A stretch of DNA of 64,000 nt from Leishmania martiniquensis (lineage: Eukaryota; Euglenozoa; Kinetoplastea; Trypanosomatida; Trypanosomatidae). The translations under genes were made by a program, and so were the position numbers. How positions within the stretch are numbered: position 1 is the stretch's first letter; every line of letters begins with the position of its first letter. Shown here piece after piece: positions 11,165-21,358 of this stretch. The notes under the pieces were generated by a model, which had not been told where the DNA came from, made no database searches, and was given only the letters and a program-made list of their open reading frames with translations. The stretch spans positions 1,647,501-1,711,500 of the forward strand of contig NC_090170.1 of the NCBI RefSeq assembly GCF_017916325.1, in the 5' to 3' direction.

Positions 11165-12024
11165 GTCGAGGCCGCACTGCTGCCGCGACTCGTTTTTTCT
11201 TCTCACACCTTCTCCTGGAGTGCTTTTTTTTTCTACTCGTGGGTGCTTCTTTCAGATGCCTATGGAGCTGCGTGCTGGCTCCGTGTGCGCGTTGGCGATG
11301 CGCGCCTGATGGCAAGCAAAAAAACGTTAGGCGGGTTAAACAAAAACACCTCCGAATTTTACGTGGTCGCATGGCTGGTGCGCGGTTGATGGACATGCGG
11401 TGCGCAGGTGCAAAAAACGTAAGGATGACAGCAGCAGTTTATACGGCTGCTTTGGTTCGGCTCCCTGTGTCGCTGCTGTGGTGTTGAGGAAGGGATAGGG
11501 CGACACGGTGGCAAAAGGTTTTTATGACGGACGTTACCGTTTTTTTTGTCGGTTGTTTTCTCGATTTCTCCGCTCCCACCCCACCCCCTCTCCCTCTCTC
11601 GACACAGAAGCATATAAATAAATATTTATATATCTCTGCGCTGGCGGGCATGCGCTTGATGACGCATGCAGCCTTGAATATGCAGGCGACGCACATCTTT
11701 GTGGAATCGCGCGGCTCATCAACGAGATACACCCCTCTCGTGGACACGGGTATTTCTTGTCTCCCTTTCTTCATCAATCTTGTATTTCTCCATCTCCCTC
11801 GCTGCCTGTCTCTCTGTGCTGTGGCGGTGCTCTTCTTGTTTATGCCCGCCGAATCGTTGCTCATAAAAAACGTGTGCATAAGCGCGTGCTTGTCTGCGTA
11901 GGGTGTTTCTCCTCCTCGTTTTCTGTAATTCACCCCTTCTCTATCTCATCAGTCCTCTCTCCTTTCTCCTCGTCGTTCTTCGCCTGTGCTTGGCTGACTG
12001 AGTCTCTCTCTCTCTGTATTGAAA

Positions 12025-12043
12025 GGGGGGAGGGAGGGGAGGG
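12025..12043 (+). promoter_or_regulatory. G-quadruplex motif in transcribed strand
   Basis: Four G runs of 6, 3, 4 and 3 are separated by single A residues. Single-nucleotide loops are the most stable parallel quadruplex layout. On the + strand the motif would be in RNA, about 860 nt after the stop of the preceding gene and 180 nt before a possible small ORF. It is conspicuous inside otherwise C/T-rich sequence. A role in RNA stability or processing is inference. Confidence 0.55.
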
Positions 12044-12223
12044 TCGCTTCTCACATGTTTTCTTGTCACATCGGCGCTCCCTCACCTCCCACTCTCCCCC
12101 AGTTGCGAGAAACCTCTTTCACTTCTTCCTCCGTCTCTCTCTCATTGCCGCTCTCTCTGATAGCGCTCGGCTGACGGCTCGCAGGAGACGCCGAAGACCG
12201 GACTCGCTGTAAAGTTGCCGTGA

Positions 12224-12340
12224 ATGGAGTGCAGCAGTCAAGACGCGTGCACCTCGTCCTCTATCGATTGGGCGCCCGGAGCTGAACTCTGGAAGGCCTA
12301 TCGGTGGCGAGTAGTGGAACGAAAGCTCGCCGCTCTGTGA
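12224..12340 (+). CDS. possible 38-residue microprotein
   Basis: There is an ATG at 12224 and a TGA at 12338-12340. The peptide begins MECSSQDACTSSSIDW and ends VVERKLAAL, with three Trp residues and a basic amphipathic C-terminal half. About two thirds of third positions are G or C, as in the real genes here. A C/T-rich stretch ending in AG at 12163-12164 or 12182-12183 lies 40-60 nt before the ATG, the spacing seen for the confirmed genes. Against it: ORFs this short are expected by chance in GC-rich DNA, and the same frame stays open for 15 more codons after the TGA, so it could also be part of a decayed gene. Confidence 0.3.
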   Translation: MECSSQDACTSSSIDWAPGAELWKAYRWRVVERKLAAL

Positions 12341-13282
12341 TTCTCTTCTCAGAGAGCGAAGGCGCGTGCTGGCATCTGCTTTACTGAGATTTTTCTGCGG
12401 CTCACGTGTTTTGGTTATAGTCTCTACCGAAAAAGGGATTGTGCCGCTAAAATTTCTTTTCAGGTGTCGTTGGCCTGTCTTGATCCCTTTTCTTTTTGCT
12501 CTCGCACTACTGCGTGCTCACGGATGGAGACGCAAGCGGCGGGGGCGGGCGCAACCCGGCGGGAAGTCAGCGAAGGAATAGGCCTCTCGACTGGCGAATT
12601 CTTCTTCTGCAGACGGATGTCGTTCGATCTTGCGCGAGTTTCTTTTTTTAACCGTCTTAGAAGGCCTGCCGGTGATATCACGATGCCGTCCTCTCTCTTT
12701 CTTTTAGGGTTGCTCTGCCGACAGAGCGAAGCTGCAGTCGGGGCACCGCAGCATAAGCCGATTTCTTCATCCCATCTTGTTTTTTTTCGTCCGTTCCGCT
12801 TTCCTTTTCTTACCCTGTGCATGTGCGCGTGCATTTGTGCGAGGGAGTAATGATGTGCTCTTTAGAGCGGTCCGCGCCTGCTTCACACACGTTTCCACTG
12901 AGGTGGTTGACCATGGGCAATCTGTGCACGCATTGGTGTCGGCCTAAACCGCCTCCTTTTTCTCTCTGCTGCTGCTACGCTCTGCTGTTTTTTTACACGT
13001 CTCTCTATGGGACGCCTCGTTATCATCGGGTATATATCAGCGTATTTGTTCCGTTTTCTTCGTTTCCATTTTTTTATTGGTGGTCGCCTCCTTTGTCTGT
13101 GTTGGCGCGCATGCTAGTGCCTGTCCTCTTTCTTTCCCTCCTCATCGTCTTCACGCCTCCCCCCTCTCCCCCTCTGTGCCCCTTTCCCACGTTTTTTTTC
13201 TGCTTTCTACGCCCTTGTCCTCCATCTCTTTTATCCCTTATGCGCTTCCCCCAGGGTGGTATAGCTGTATACAAATATATAT

Positions 13283-13300
13283 AGAGAGAGAGAGAAGAGA
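13283..13300. repeat. GA microsatellite
   Basis: A GA run follows a short TA run; it is a simple repeat in the spacer. Confidence 0.7.
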
Positions 13301-13356
13301 AGATAGTGGCCATGCGTAACTGCGGCTGAGGTGCAGGCTCGGCTTTTCTACGTGCT

Positions 13357-14570
13357 TTAGAGTGCGTTCACGGCATAGCGCTCAGCTCCGCACGTAGCGC
13401 ATAGCCACTTGCCTTCAATCGCGGGAAACGGCTCGCTGTAGTTGCGCGTGCAGCTATGCACGAAGCGCTGTTCTCTCCCGCCTAAGAGGTGCCCGTGTGC
13501 TGTTGCTGTCTTCTGTTTATTTGCTTTTTTTTTTTCTAAATTTCTTTTAGTACTCACCCAGAACGCTAGACAACGGGAGTCGCGCGTAGGTGTGCGGTTT
13601 TTCCGGGGTTCAAAGCAACACTCTGTGCGGGTAAGCAAAGCAGCTCCTCCCCCCTCCCCTTTACCTCCCGCTGTTCCTGCCTATACCGAACCGCCCCTCT
13701 GATTGGGGCCCAAAGAGGCGCCCACGTCTTGGGTAGGGTAGAGCGATGTGCCGCTGCTGATCTCGTTGGCGAGGTACTGCGCAGCGTCGCGCGTCGGAGT
13801 GCACTGCGACAAAAAAATCACGTCCGCATCGTCCACATGATGGTTGATGCTTCAGCACGACTTCAGCTTCACCCACACGACCCTTACACTGCCCTCTGGC
13901 GGTGAGGGTTCGTAGCCGTTCCGAGGAACGTATGCACGAGGCGGCGCCCGGCATGGAAGGGATGGCCCAGTCGACGAGGATAGCGGATGGCAGGTGGAGT
14001 TTGAGGCAGAGGTTGTGCACAATTGATCGCGTGTGAGCGTTGCGTCGATGCCGTCTTCCTCGCTGCTGCACACCACGAGGCGCTCGAGAGAAGCAGGGGG
14101 ATGCTCTATGGGAGTTGATCTCATGCTGAATAGCGGAGAGCAGACACGCTGACAAAAAGAAAACTGTTGTCCGCTATTGGAAGCGCCCACTATCTTCCCT
14201 CGTCCGCCGTGATGCCTCGCATGACCTGATGCCGTTCTTCTTCGCCCATTAAACGCGTGTGCATTGGCTGGCGCGTACTCTCGGTGACGCTGTCATCATC
14301 AGCGCTTTTGTCTATTGGGGTCCACGCATGGAAAGGACCCTCTTCTGTAGGTGTGTCTCGGAGCGACAAGGTGCCTCCCGCCTGAAGTGACGCCTCTTCT
14401 CCCCTCCCCCTTCTACTCCTCCTCACTGACTCACTCTCTACGGCTCCTATCACTGGGATATGACTGGACGTTTTCGTGCATGTGCTTGGTGTAGCTGCTT
14501 TCCGGCGTCTTTCATCTTTGTCCGCCAGCTCTGCCGGTGCCGATCTGTGCCCCTTCGCTACCGCTGCTTG
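13357..14570 (-). pseudogene. antisense coding-like relic, unrecognised protein
   Basis: On the - strand one frame is open from 14570 to 14192 (126 codons). A second is open from about 14298 to 13855, is broken by one TGA at 13854-13852, and continues to a stop at 13683; its last 55 codons have about three quarters G/C third positions. A third segment ends at 13357 with a clean Cys pair (WLCATCGAERYAVNAL) and similarly high third-position GC. No + strand frame in this stretch is open. Together they look like one gene broken by at least one frameshift, one in-frame stop and an unalignable piece at about 13490-13680. I do not recognise the protein. It opposes the direction of all neighbours, so it is probably not expressed. 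The alternative is chance open frames. Confidence 0.35.
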
Positions 14571-15551
14571 CTATGAGCCGCCCCTTTTCGCACGCCTGAT
14601 GTTGTTTTTTCCGCCGTTTCTCTCTCGGTTGCTTCCAGTTTCCTTTCGCGTGCTCCCATTCTCCCGCTCTCGGTGCTGTCGTAAGATCTGTGCTCGTCTT
14701 TGCCGGGACTCCTCCCTTTACTTTTTGCTCTCTTCGGGCGTCTGCATGGTCGTGGACGTGTGTGCGTCTGTGTGTGTGTGGTATGGAAGATACGCGGCGA
14801 GATTCCATTTGCGATGGTGTCCCTCCTCCGTTTCTAAATGATTTATGTGCTCTCTCTCTCTGCGTGTGTGACCGACGCCACATGTGGCCGAAGCAAGCTC
14901 TCTCATAGGAGTGTCCCCAGGTTTTCCCAGTTTGACTAACAGGACGAAAGGTTGCTGCTCGATGCTGCAGCTCGCGCACCCCTCCTTGCCGACCGCACTT
15001 GGTCATCATCTACCATCCCGAAGCTGCGATGTCCTCCACCATCTCACTCTTTCCTTCCTCGTATCCTTCACTTCTTTCCGCTTCCCCCTCCCCCTTCTTC
15101 TACACAACCCAAAACCTCGCTTTCGCCACGCACACCTATGGGAGCAGAGCCTCTCCTCTTCCACGTGTCACACACCTGTCGCCTCGACAACTGTTTTTCC
15201 TTTACCAAGAAAGATTTGGGGCGCTGCGCATCTTTGCTTTTAGTCTTCAATATCGGATCCCCCCTCTCTCTCTCTCGTTCGCTGTGTCCTTTCAACACTG
15301 CTGCTTCCTTCGCCCCCTCCTTCCCCTGGCCGCTACTCTCGTCTTCTTCCGCACCTGTGCACTTCTGCGCTATGGGAGCGCATTCCTACGAACTTTGATG
15401 CACAGTCGTCCGTAACGCTCGCACCTCTCTCTCCCGTGCACGTTCTTGTGTGCTGCAGGTGACGTGCAGCATCTGAAAGAGTCTTTCCCGCCTTCTGGAC
15501 GCCTCCGTCTATCATCGCCCCCGCAGCAACGAGGCGACGGGCGCATACAGC

Positions 15552-18500
15552 ATGCCGCACCCGACGTGGTCACAGGGTGGGCGCATTCTCTTCAATGCGT
15601 CTCGTGTGTACTATTTGCCCGATGAGCCGTCGCTTCCACCGCTTCGATGGATGCCGGAGCGGCAGCGCTTTGAGTACTTGAGCCAAGACAGCGATGAGGA
15701 CGTCTCTTTGCGCGCCTCGCTGGCGGAGCTCGCTGAGGCATGCGCACAGCTGTACCAAGTTCAGCCGCTTCAGCAGCAGTTGCCTGCCGCGTCGCTGAGC
15801 GGATATTTGCCTTGCGAGGCGCTCTATGGCGTTCTGCCACTCGGCTCGGAAACGAACTCCGCTCTGCTTTACGTCACGGGAAAGGAGTACGTGTGCACGC
15901 TCAGCGTTGGCGGCGCGGCACACGATGTGTTCGCTGTGCGAGGTCTGCAGTGGCTTTTTCTGCCGTGTGCCACGTCGGCCCTGTCAGGTCGACGACAGGG
16001 CGGCCGACCCCAACGGCACCACCGAGGAGGCGGTCCACGTGGGGAAAACAGCGGCAGCGCCGACAAGGAGAAGTCAGATGGTGACACTGGAGATGACGAG
16101 AGTGGGCGGCGCCCCAGCAACTCCAGCAGTGACAACTCCATGAGCGAGACTGATGAGGAGGACGAAGACACAGAGACCGAGTCGTATGTGATGGGGCGCC
16201 TTCCCACCAAGACGCTCTACAACTATCTGGCCGTGCTGAACCGCTTTTGCGAGTCCATCAACACTGCGAATGGAGGCCACCATACCAGCACCGCTGCCGC
16301 GGGTGCGGACGCCAACGGTGAGATGGAAGGAGGTGCGTCGCAGCTGCCTGGCATTGTTGGACCCACCAACCGCTTCTCCTACTTGTATTTCTCACCGACA
16401 CTGGACCTCAGCGCCGAACCGGTGCACCTCTTGTCCCTGATCACCCACAGTACACATCCGCACGTCGACGAGAGCGCTACATCCAATTTTGGTAGTGCCC
16501 TGAGTGAGACGACAAACGGCTCTCTGTCATCCAATCCCAATCGAGAGAGCAGTGGCACCGCGACCGAGCTGTCTGATCAACCGCGCCTCTCCAGGCGGGC
16601 ACTGCAAAGTGCTGCGAGCCACTTGTGGGAGGAGCGGCGCGCGGCTGCTGTTACGCGCCAGCTGTACCAGTGGAACGGCCCGCTTCTGGGTGAGGCCTTT
16701 GCCCTTCCGCCCATGGCGGCGCTCAGGAAAGAGTACGCAAGTTGGCATGCGGAGGCGAACAAAGAATCGCCCGCCCCTAGAGAGTCCAGGCGTGAGCCGT
16801 GGAGCTGCGTCTGCGCTGATGAACTCCTGCGTGACGAGCTGGCGCAGTCTCAACAGCGCGGTGGCCACAGTGGCGCTGCCGTTTCGATCCCCGCCAGCGC
16901 GACAACTGCCACGGCGTTCTCGTCGTTGCCGCTTTACGTGCCTTCGTACATTCGTGGCCTCGTCGCTCAGGCAGAGGCGTCGCCGTCCGTGCGCATGACC
17001 CTGGTGACACGTATGTGCTGCCGCTGGGCCGGGACGCGGTACAACCGACGCGGCCTCGAGCCTGGTCACAGCGGTGTGGTAGCCAACATGGCCATGACTT
17101 CATTTTGGGTGACGCCGCACTCGACGACGAGTCCCAAGGCCTCCGCCGAGAAGAGCGGGGCTTCTTCAGGCGCCAGCAGATTTGCCGTGTATAGCATGCT
17201 TCGCGGCTCCGTCCCGCGCCGATGGGAGCAGCCCGCCAACCTCTCCTTGAAGCCGACGATCAGAATCGCTCCCGGCGGGAACGCGGCCGAGGAGCTGGGT
17301 CGCCATGTGCGGCTGCTGAAGCAATGTCTGCCGAACTTGCACGCTCTCTACTGCCTTGACACCATGTCCGCCTCTGAGCTGGAGGAACCGCTCTCCGAGG
17401 CTTTCGCCGCCGCCGTCCGTCGCTACAACGGGGAACCGCAGACTCCCTCTACCACCACCAAGAGTGGGATGTATTCCGCCACGTCCAGCTCAGGAGTGAC
17501 GGGGGACGAGAAGGATGGCGCACCTGCTGCCGTGACGCCAGGGAACGGGGACGAGTCAGTCAGCGCGCCGAACACACCGGCTCGAAACCCCACGGTGACA
17601 CTTGTCAAGTACAACGTGAAGAAGGCCCTAAAGACGCTCTCGTACGACCGGATGATGCGCGAGTGCATCGCCAAGCTGGACCACGCATCAGGCGCGGACA
17701 CGTGGCTGGATTTCACCAAGGGTGAGGCACGCGCTCCCAACACTGGGGACGACAGGGCCGCCTCGGGAGGAGTACAGTCGGCGCACGATGACTTCCACAG
17801 CCTGACGGAAACGGAGGGAGATGAGGCGCCCAGGGGCCCGGTGCCACGTCTCTCACTGGCCCACATGCAATTTAGACTCGTACGGGTGAACTGCCTCGAC
17901 TGCCTCGACCGCACCAACCTGGTGCAGAGCTTTCTGTGCGGTGCGGCGCTGCCGAAGATGCTTGCGTATGTGGAGGGGAGACAAAATGAGAAGGACCAGG
18001 CGCCGACGACGAAGGAGCCCTCCTCTGTTTGTGACACCAACCTTGCACAGGCGTACTGCCGTCTTCGTCTGCTGCTAGCTGCGCAAGGCACGGCCATTTC
18101 GCAGCTCTACGCAGGCACGAAGCCGCACTTTGTTCCGTATTTGCTTACCGGGCATTATCGTTGGTCATACATGGCCATGGAGGGCGTAGTAGCGCTGCGC
18201 CGGTGGTACCAGCAGAACTTCTTGGACGGCGTCAAACAGGATGGCGTCTCGCTTGTGACGCGGCAGCACGACCCCCAGGTGTTTAATGCCGATATCGAGA
18301 GTCCATTCTCCCGCGATCTCAGCGGAATGAACCATCAGGTCCTCTACGGCATTCTGCTTGGTGTCATGCCCTTCTTGTACAGTCTCCTCATGTGCGTGAT
18401 CGAGTGGGGGGACTTCACCTCCTTCGTGTTTCAGCTGCACTTCGGCATCTCCGCATGCTGGATCATCTACTTGTCTGTGCTGTACAACAAGCTGATGCGA

Positions 18501-18563
18501 TACCGGGTCACGTACACAAATCGCCCGCTTCTCTTATACACGCGACAGGCAGACTGGTGCTGA
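15552..18563 (+). CDS. SAC1: Sac1-type phosphoinositide phosphatase
   Basis: This is a 1003-residue protein; the ATG at 15552 lies 93 nt after a pyrimidine tract ending in AG at 15457-15458. The Sac domain is clear: GTRYNRRG at 494-501, the conserved motif before the active site, and the catalytic CX5R(T/S) loop NCLDCLDRTN with Cys781 and Arg787. Two hydrophobic helices at about 931-950 and 957-977 are followed by a short tail, as in Sac1 of yeast and animals. Family knowledge: these enzymes remove phosphate from PI4P and other phosphoinositides at the ER and Golgi. At about 1000 residues it is much longer than yeast Sac1 (about 620). The excess lies in low-complexity insertions at roughly 150-215 (acidic/Ser), 240-350 and 640-700. 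Catalytic residues are intact, so activity is expected. Confidence 0.95.
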   Translation: MPHPTWSQGGRILFNASRVYYLPDEPSLPPLRWMPERQRFEYLSQDSDEDVSLRASLAELAEACAQLYQVQPLQQQLPAASLSGYLPCEALYGVLPLGSETNSALLYVTGKEYVCTLSVGGAAHDVFAVRGLQWLFLPCATSALSGRRQGGRPQRHHRGGGPRGENSGSADKEKSDGDTGDDESGRRPSNSSSDNSMSETDEEDEDTETESYVMGRLPTKTLYNYLAVLNRFCESINTANGGHHTSTAAAGADANGEMEGGASQLPGIVGPTNRFSYLYFSPTLDLSAEPVHLLSLITHSTHPHVDESATSNFGSALSETTNGSLSSNPNRESSGTATELSDQPRLSRRALQSAASHLWEERRAAAVTRQLYQWNGPLLGEAFALPPMAALRKEYASWHAEANKESPAPRESRREPWSCVCADELLRDELAQSQQRGGHSGAAVSIPASATTATAFSSLPLYVPSYIRGLVAQAEASPSVRMTLVTRMCCRWAGTRYNRRGLEPGHSGVVANMAMTSFWVTPHSTTSPKASAEKSGASSGASRFAVYSMLRGSVPRRWEQPANLSLKPTIRIAPGGNAAEELGRHVRLLKQCLPNLHALYCLDTMSASELEEPLSEAFAAAVRRYNGEPQTPSTTTKSGMYSATSSSGVTGDEKDGAPAAVTPGNGDESVSAPNTPARNPTVTLVKYNVKKALKTLSYDRMMRECIAKLDHASGADTWLDFTKGEARAPNTGDDRAASGGVQSAHDDFHSLTETEGDEAPRGPVPRLSLAHMQFRLVRVNCLDCLDRTNLVQSFLCGAALPKMLAYVEGRQNEKDQAPTTKEPSSVCDTNLAQAYCRLRLLLAAQGTAISQLYAGTKPHFVPYLLTGHYRWSYMAMEGVVALRRWYQQNFLDGVKQDGVSLVTRQHDPQVFNADIESPFSRDLSGMNHQVLYGILLGVMPFLYSLLMCVIEWGDFTSFVFQLHFGISACWIIYLSVLYNKLMRYRVTYTNRPLLLYTRQADWC

Positions 18564-20488
18564 ATGGCGCATCTTCCATATGTAGAAGGAAAGCCGCACC
18601 GATGAGAGTGAAGGCAAGGCGTTGGATGGTCTTGCTGGCTTCCCCGTCGCTTTCTCTCTGGACGCCATTCATGCAGGTACACAAGCGCGTGCGCAATGGC
18701 AAGCGTGCGTGTCTGTCTTTTTCGGTGTGTGCGTGTGTGTCATCAGGCGACCTGGCGGAGGGCGGAGTAGGGCGTTGTGCGCGCTTCGCTCGTCTGCACG
18801 TATGTGCAGGGTGGAATAGGTTCCAGCCCGTTTATGTTTTTTTCCTGTTTCGTTGTAGCGGCTAGTTGGTCGGTTGATTCGTTCGTTCACGTGTCTTCTT
18901 TCACTAACCCCCCTCCCCCTCTTTCTCGCTGAATTTTCCGCTAATGTCGTATTTTTATCCGTCGCTGTCTTCCCACCGGCGAAGGTCACTGTGACTACAG
19001 GCAGATGAGGGAGCGTTGTCCGAGCCTGCACGTTTCCAACGTTATTTCACTTGTGTCTTTGTTGATGTGTGTTAATTGTTTCTTCGTTCGGGTCTTCTTG
19101 GCGGATCCGTTCAACAATGTTCATTTTCGCTTCGTACCTGGCTGAAAAATCGGAGAAGAAAGAAATGCTGCAGCTTGACGCTGGAAGGGGGAGTCCACGG
19201 AGTGTGCCAACGCCTGCACCTCCTAAATGACGTGCAGCATCTCTCAGCGACCCGCTTTCGCTCTGACGTCAAGGATGAGGTTAGTCTCGGGACACATGGG
19301 GGGTGAGGGGCTGCTTAGATGCGGAGACGTCTCTTGGCGAGGCCCGCATGCACTCGCAATCGGCAAAGCGGCGCAGGAGCTGTGGGAAAGCGTGTGCCAT
19401 ACCACAGCAAGCCCAAATCCGCCCCCTCCACCCTTGTGTGGTGCGCCTGCTCGCGCGCTCTCTCTCGCGTTCTCTACTTTGCCTCTCCCCATGACGCGCG
19501 TTTATGCGCTTCTTTGTGTACTTTCTGATGCTCCTTTTCTTGGCATGCCGCGCCCTGTCGCTGGTGGTCGTGACGGTACGTCTGCTAACGGGCTATGGTG
19601 ACCTGCACAGTAATAACGGAAGGAATACCCCCTAGGAACGCAGAAGCGCTTTTTCGCTCACTTCCTCATCGCTTTTCTGGCCCCCAAAATACTCGCGCGC
19701 ACCTCCGTCCGTCTCTGTCTCTCTCTCTCCCTTTCTTTCTCCGCTGTTCTCCTAGCGCACGCCAGAGACTATACATTTCCAGAGAGTGCCCATCCCGAGC
19801 AGGGATCGACATCGGCGTTGCCTGCTTCGACTCTGCTCTTCCACTGTATTCTGAGGAACGCGACAAATCGCACTACCCCGGCTGCACACAAGTTCACGTA
19901 GGGGAAGCGACGGCAACCCTCCCCCCTTCCCTTTTCCTGTTTCCCTTTCGCTCTCCCATCCACCCCCTCCGGCACCGGCAGGTACACACTCAAAAGAAAA
20001 CAGCTCAACATTAGAGCGGTGAGTGGAAAGGGGTGCGGTCAAAGGATTGGGACGTTACCCTTCACATTTTCGAGGATCCGTTGTCTCCGCCCCACCTCCC
20101 TCCATCTTTTCACGGACTCTCTTTTGTTGTGCAGCATCTCTTCGTCGCTTCGGCTCGTACCTGCGGTCTCTGTATCTGCTCCTCTCTTCCTCCTCACACG
20201 CGTACCCCTTGCGGCTGCACTCCTCTTCGGCTTTTCTTTGCGTTGCGTGCCCGTGTCTCCGTCCCTTCATAGGCACCTCCGCTGGAGCTTGTTGTTGCCA
20301 GGTGTTCTCTGCCACCGCAACATCGTTATCCTCGCTTAGTCCTCCGCTACTCGTAAAAGTGCTCCCGCACGGCGCTCCACCTCCCCACACGCCGTCGCCT
20401 CGTGCACTTCCGCGCCGCCTCCTCGCTCACGCCTATCGCGACGCCGCCCACGCTCATCAGACCCATCGAGACACCGAGCGTCTTTACG
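18564..20488. other. spacer, 3' UTR of SAC1 and 5' region of next gene
   Basis: No gene is supported. It is C/T-rich around 19430-19760 and 19910-20340. A frame at 19227-19601 has an ATG but weak codon pattern and no acceptor of its own. The likely acceptor for the next gene is the AG at 20338-20339. Confidence 0.6.
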
Positions 20489-21358
20489 ATGAGGCCATGC
20501 ATCATGATGGAGTGCGGTGCTCAGCGTCACACGCACGACATGCTTCGGCATACCGTAGAGCGACTGTGGCACCCGTTCACGCAGGGGCATCGAGGAGCAG
20601 ACATCAATACTTACCGCCTTCGCGAGCACCTTGCAGACCTCTGTTGTCCTGGAAACATCTTCACCTGCCAGGTAAACGGTCATCTGGGCGGGGTGCGGGT
20701 GCTGGAGGACTTCTTCGCAACGCTTCTAAGCGGGTTTGACATTCTTCACGCGTCTGTCGAGGGCTCGCGGGGGACGTCGCTGTCGAAGCCGGCCGACATG
20801 TGCAACTATACGGGCTACTACGTGCTGGCTCACACTCGCCCTTTTCTGGGGTGGGCACCGTCGCCGACATCGCTGCGCGGCACGGGACACAACTCGGTTC
20901 TGTCAGAGACGAGTACTCATACTTGTGCCGAGTACGGCTGTCACGGCACAGCACCCGAGACGGTGACGCGCTCTGCTTTCCTTCTCAAGGATGTCGACGG
21001 TGCTGGCAACACGGACGCGACGGTAGCGCTCGGCGGTGACGCCAACACTGCTGCGGCGCAGGCGAGCACATCGTCGAGCATATACACGCTTGCCGTGCCC
21101 TTTACGACGCATGTGGAGGGGCTGGTAGGTCAAAGTCGCCTCTCACATCTCGTGCTGCGGACGCCCGTGATGGAGTTGCTGCGCACACGCCACGAGTGCC
21201 CTGAGGAGGTGCAGAAATGTCTTGCAAGCCCGGAGGCGCTCAAGATGTTCGCGATGCTGCGCCGCGCCGGTGTGAAGCCGGAGATCATCACTGCCAAGAC
21301 ACTCCTGGGTGCCGCAAACTCAAAGGCGGCGTGGATGTCGGCTCTTGGTATCCTATAG
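20489..21358 (+). CDS. hypothetical protein
   Basis: The frame encodes 289 residues from the first ATG at 20489, about 150 nt after a likely splice AG (20338-20339); the frame is open upstream without an ATG. The N-terminal 110 residues look folded (DMLRHTVERLWHPFTQGH, then CQVNGHLGGVRVLEDFF). The middle holds Cys/His residues and Ser/Ala-rich linkers; the C-terminal part is helical (SPEALKMFAMLRRAGVKPEI). I recognise no family and see no signal peptide or membrane span. After the TAG, coding-like frames persist for about 260 nt, so the C-terminus may be truncated by mutation. Repeat copy A begins 397 nt after the stop, in the presumed 3' UTR. Confidence 0.75.
   Translation: MRPCIMMECGAQRHTHDMLRHTVERLWHPFTQGHRGADINTYRLREHLADLCCPGNIFTCQVNGHLGGVRVLEDFFATLLSGFDILHASVEGSRGTSLSKPADMCNYTGYYVLAHTRPFLGWAPSPTSLRGTGHNSVLSETSTHTCAEYGCHGTAPETVTRSAFLLKDVDGAGNTDATVALGGDANTAAAQASTSSSIYTLAVPFTTHVEGLVGQSRLSHLVLRTPVMELLRTRHECPEEVQKCLASPEALKMFAMLRRAGVKPEIITAKTLLGAANSKAAWMSALGIL

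Larger units (their letters stand above)
11165..15551. other. 4.4-kb stretch without an intact supported gene
   Basis: This is mostly 3' UTR and spacer with C/T-rich blocks (11900-12150, 12950-13260, 14400-14900, 15040-15450). Within it lie a strong G-quadruplex motif (12025-12043), a possible 38-residue ORF (12224-12340), a GA microsatellite (about 13283-13300) and an antisense coding-like relic (13357-14570), listed separately. Confidence 0.6.

Noticed and set aside
13480..13560. Possible cis-intron on the - strand (GTGAGT donor near 13553, AG near 13483)
   Set aside because: The candidate intron is only about 75 nt, is purine-rich and lacks a polypyrimidine tract; cis-introns are extremely rare in trypanosomatids.
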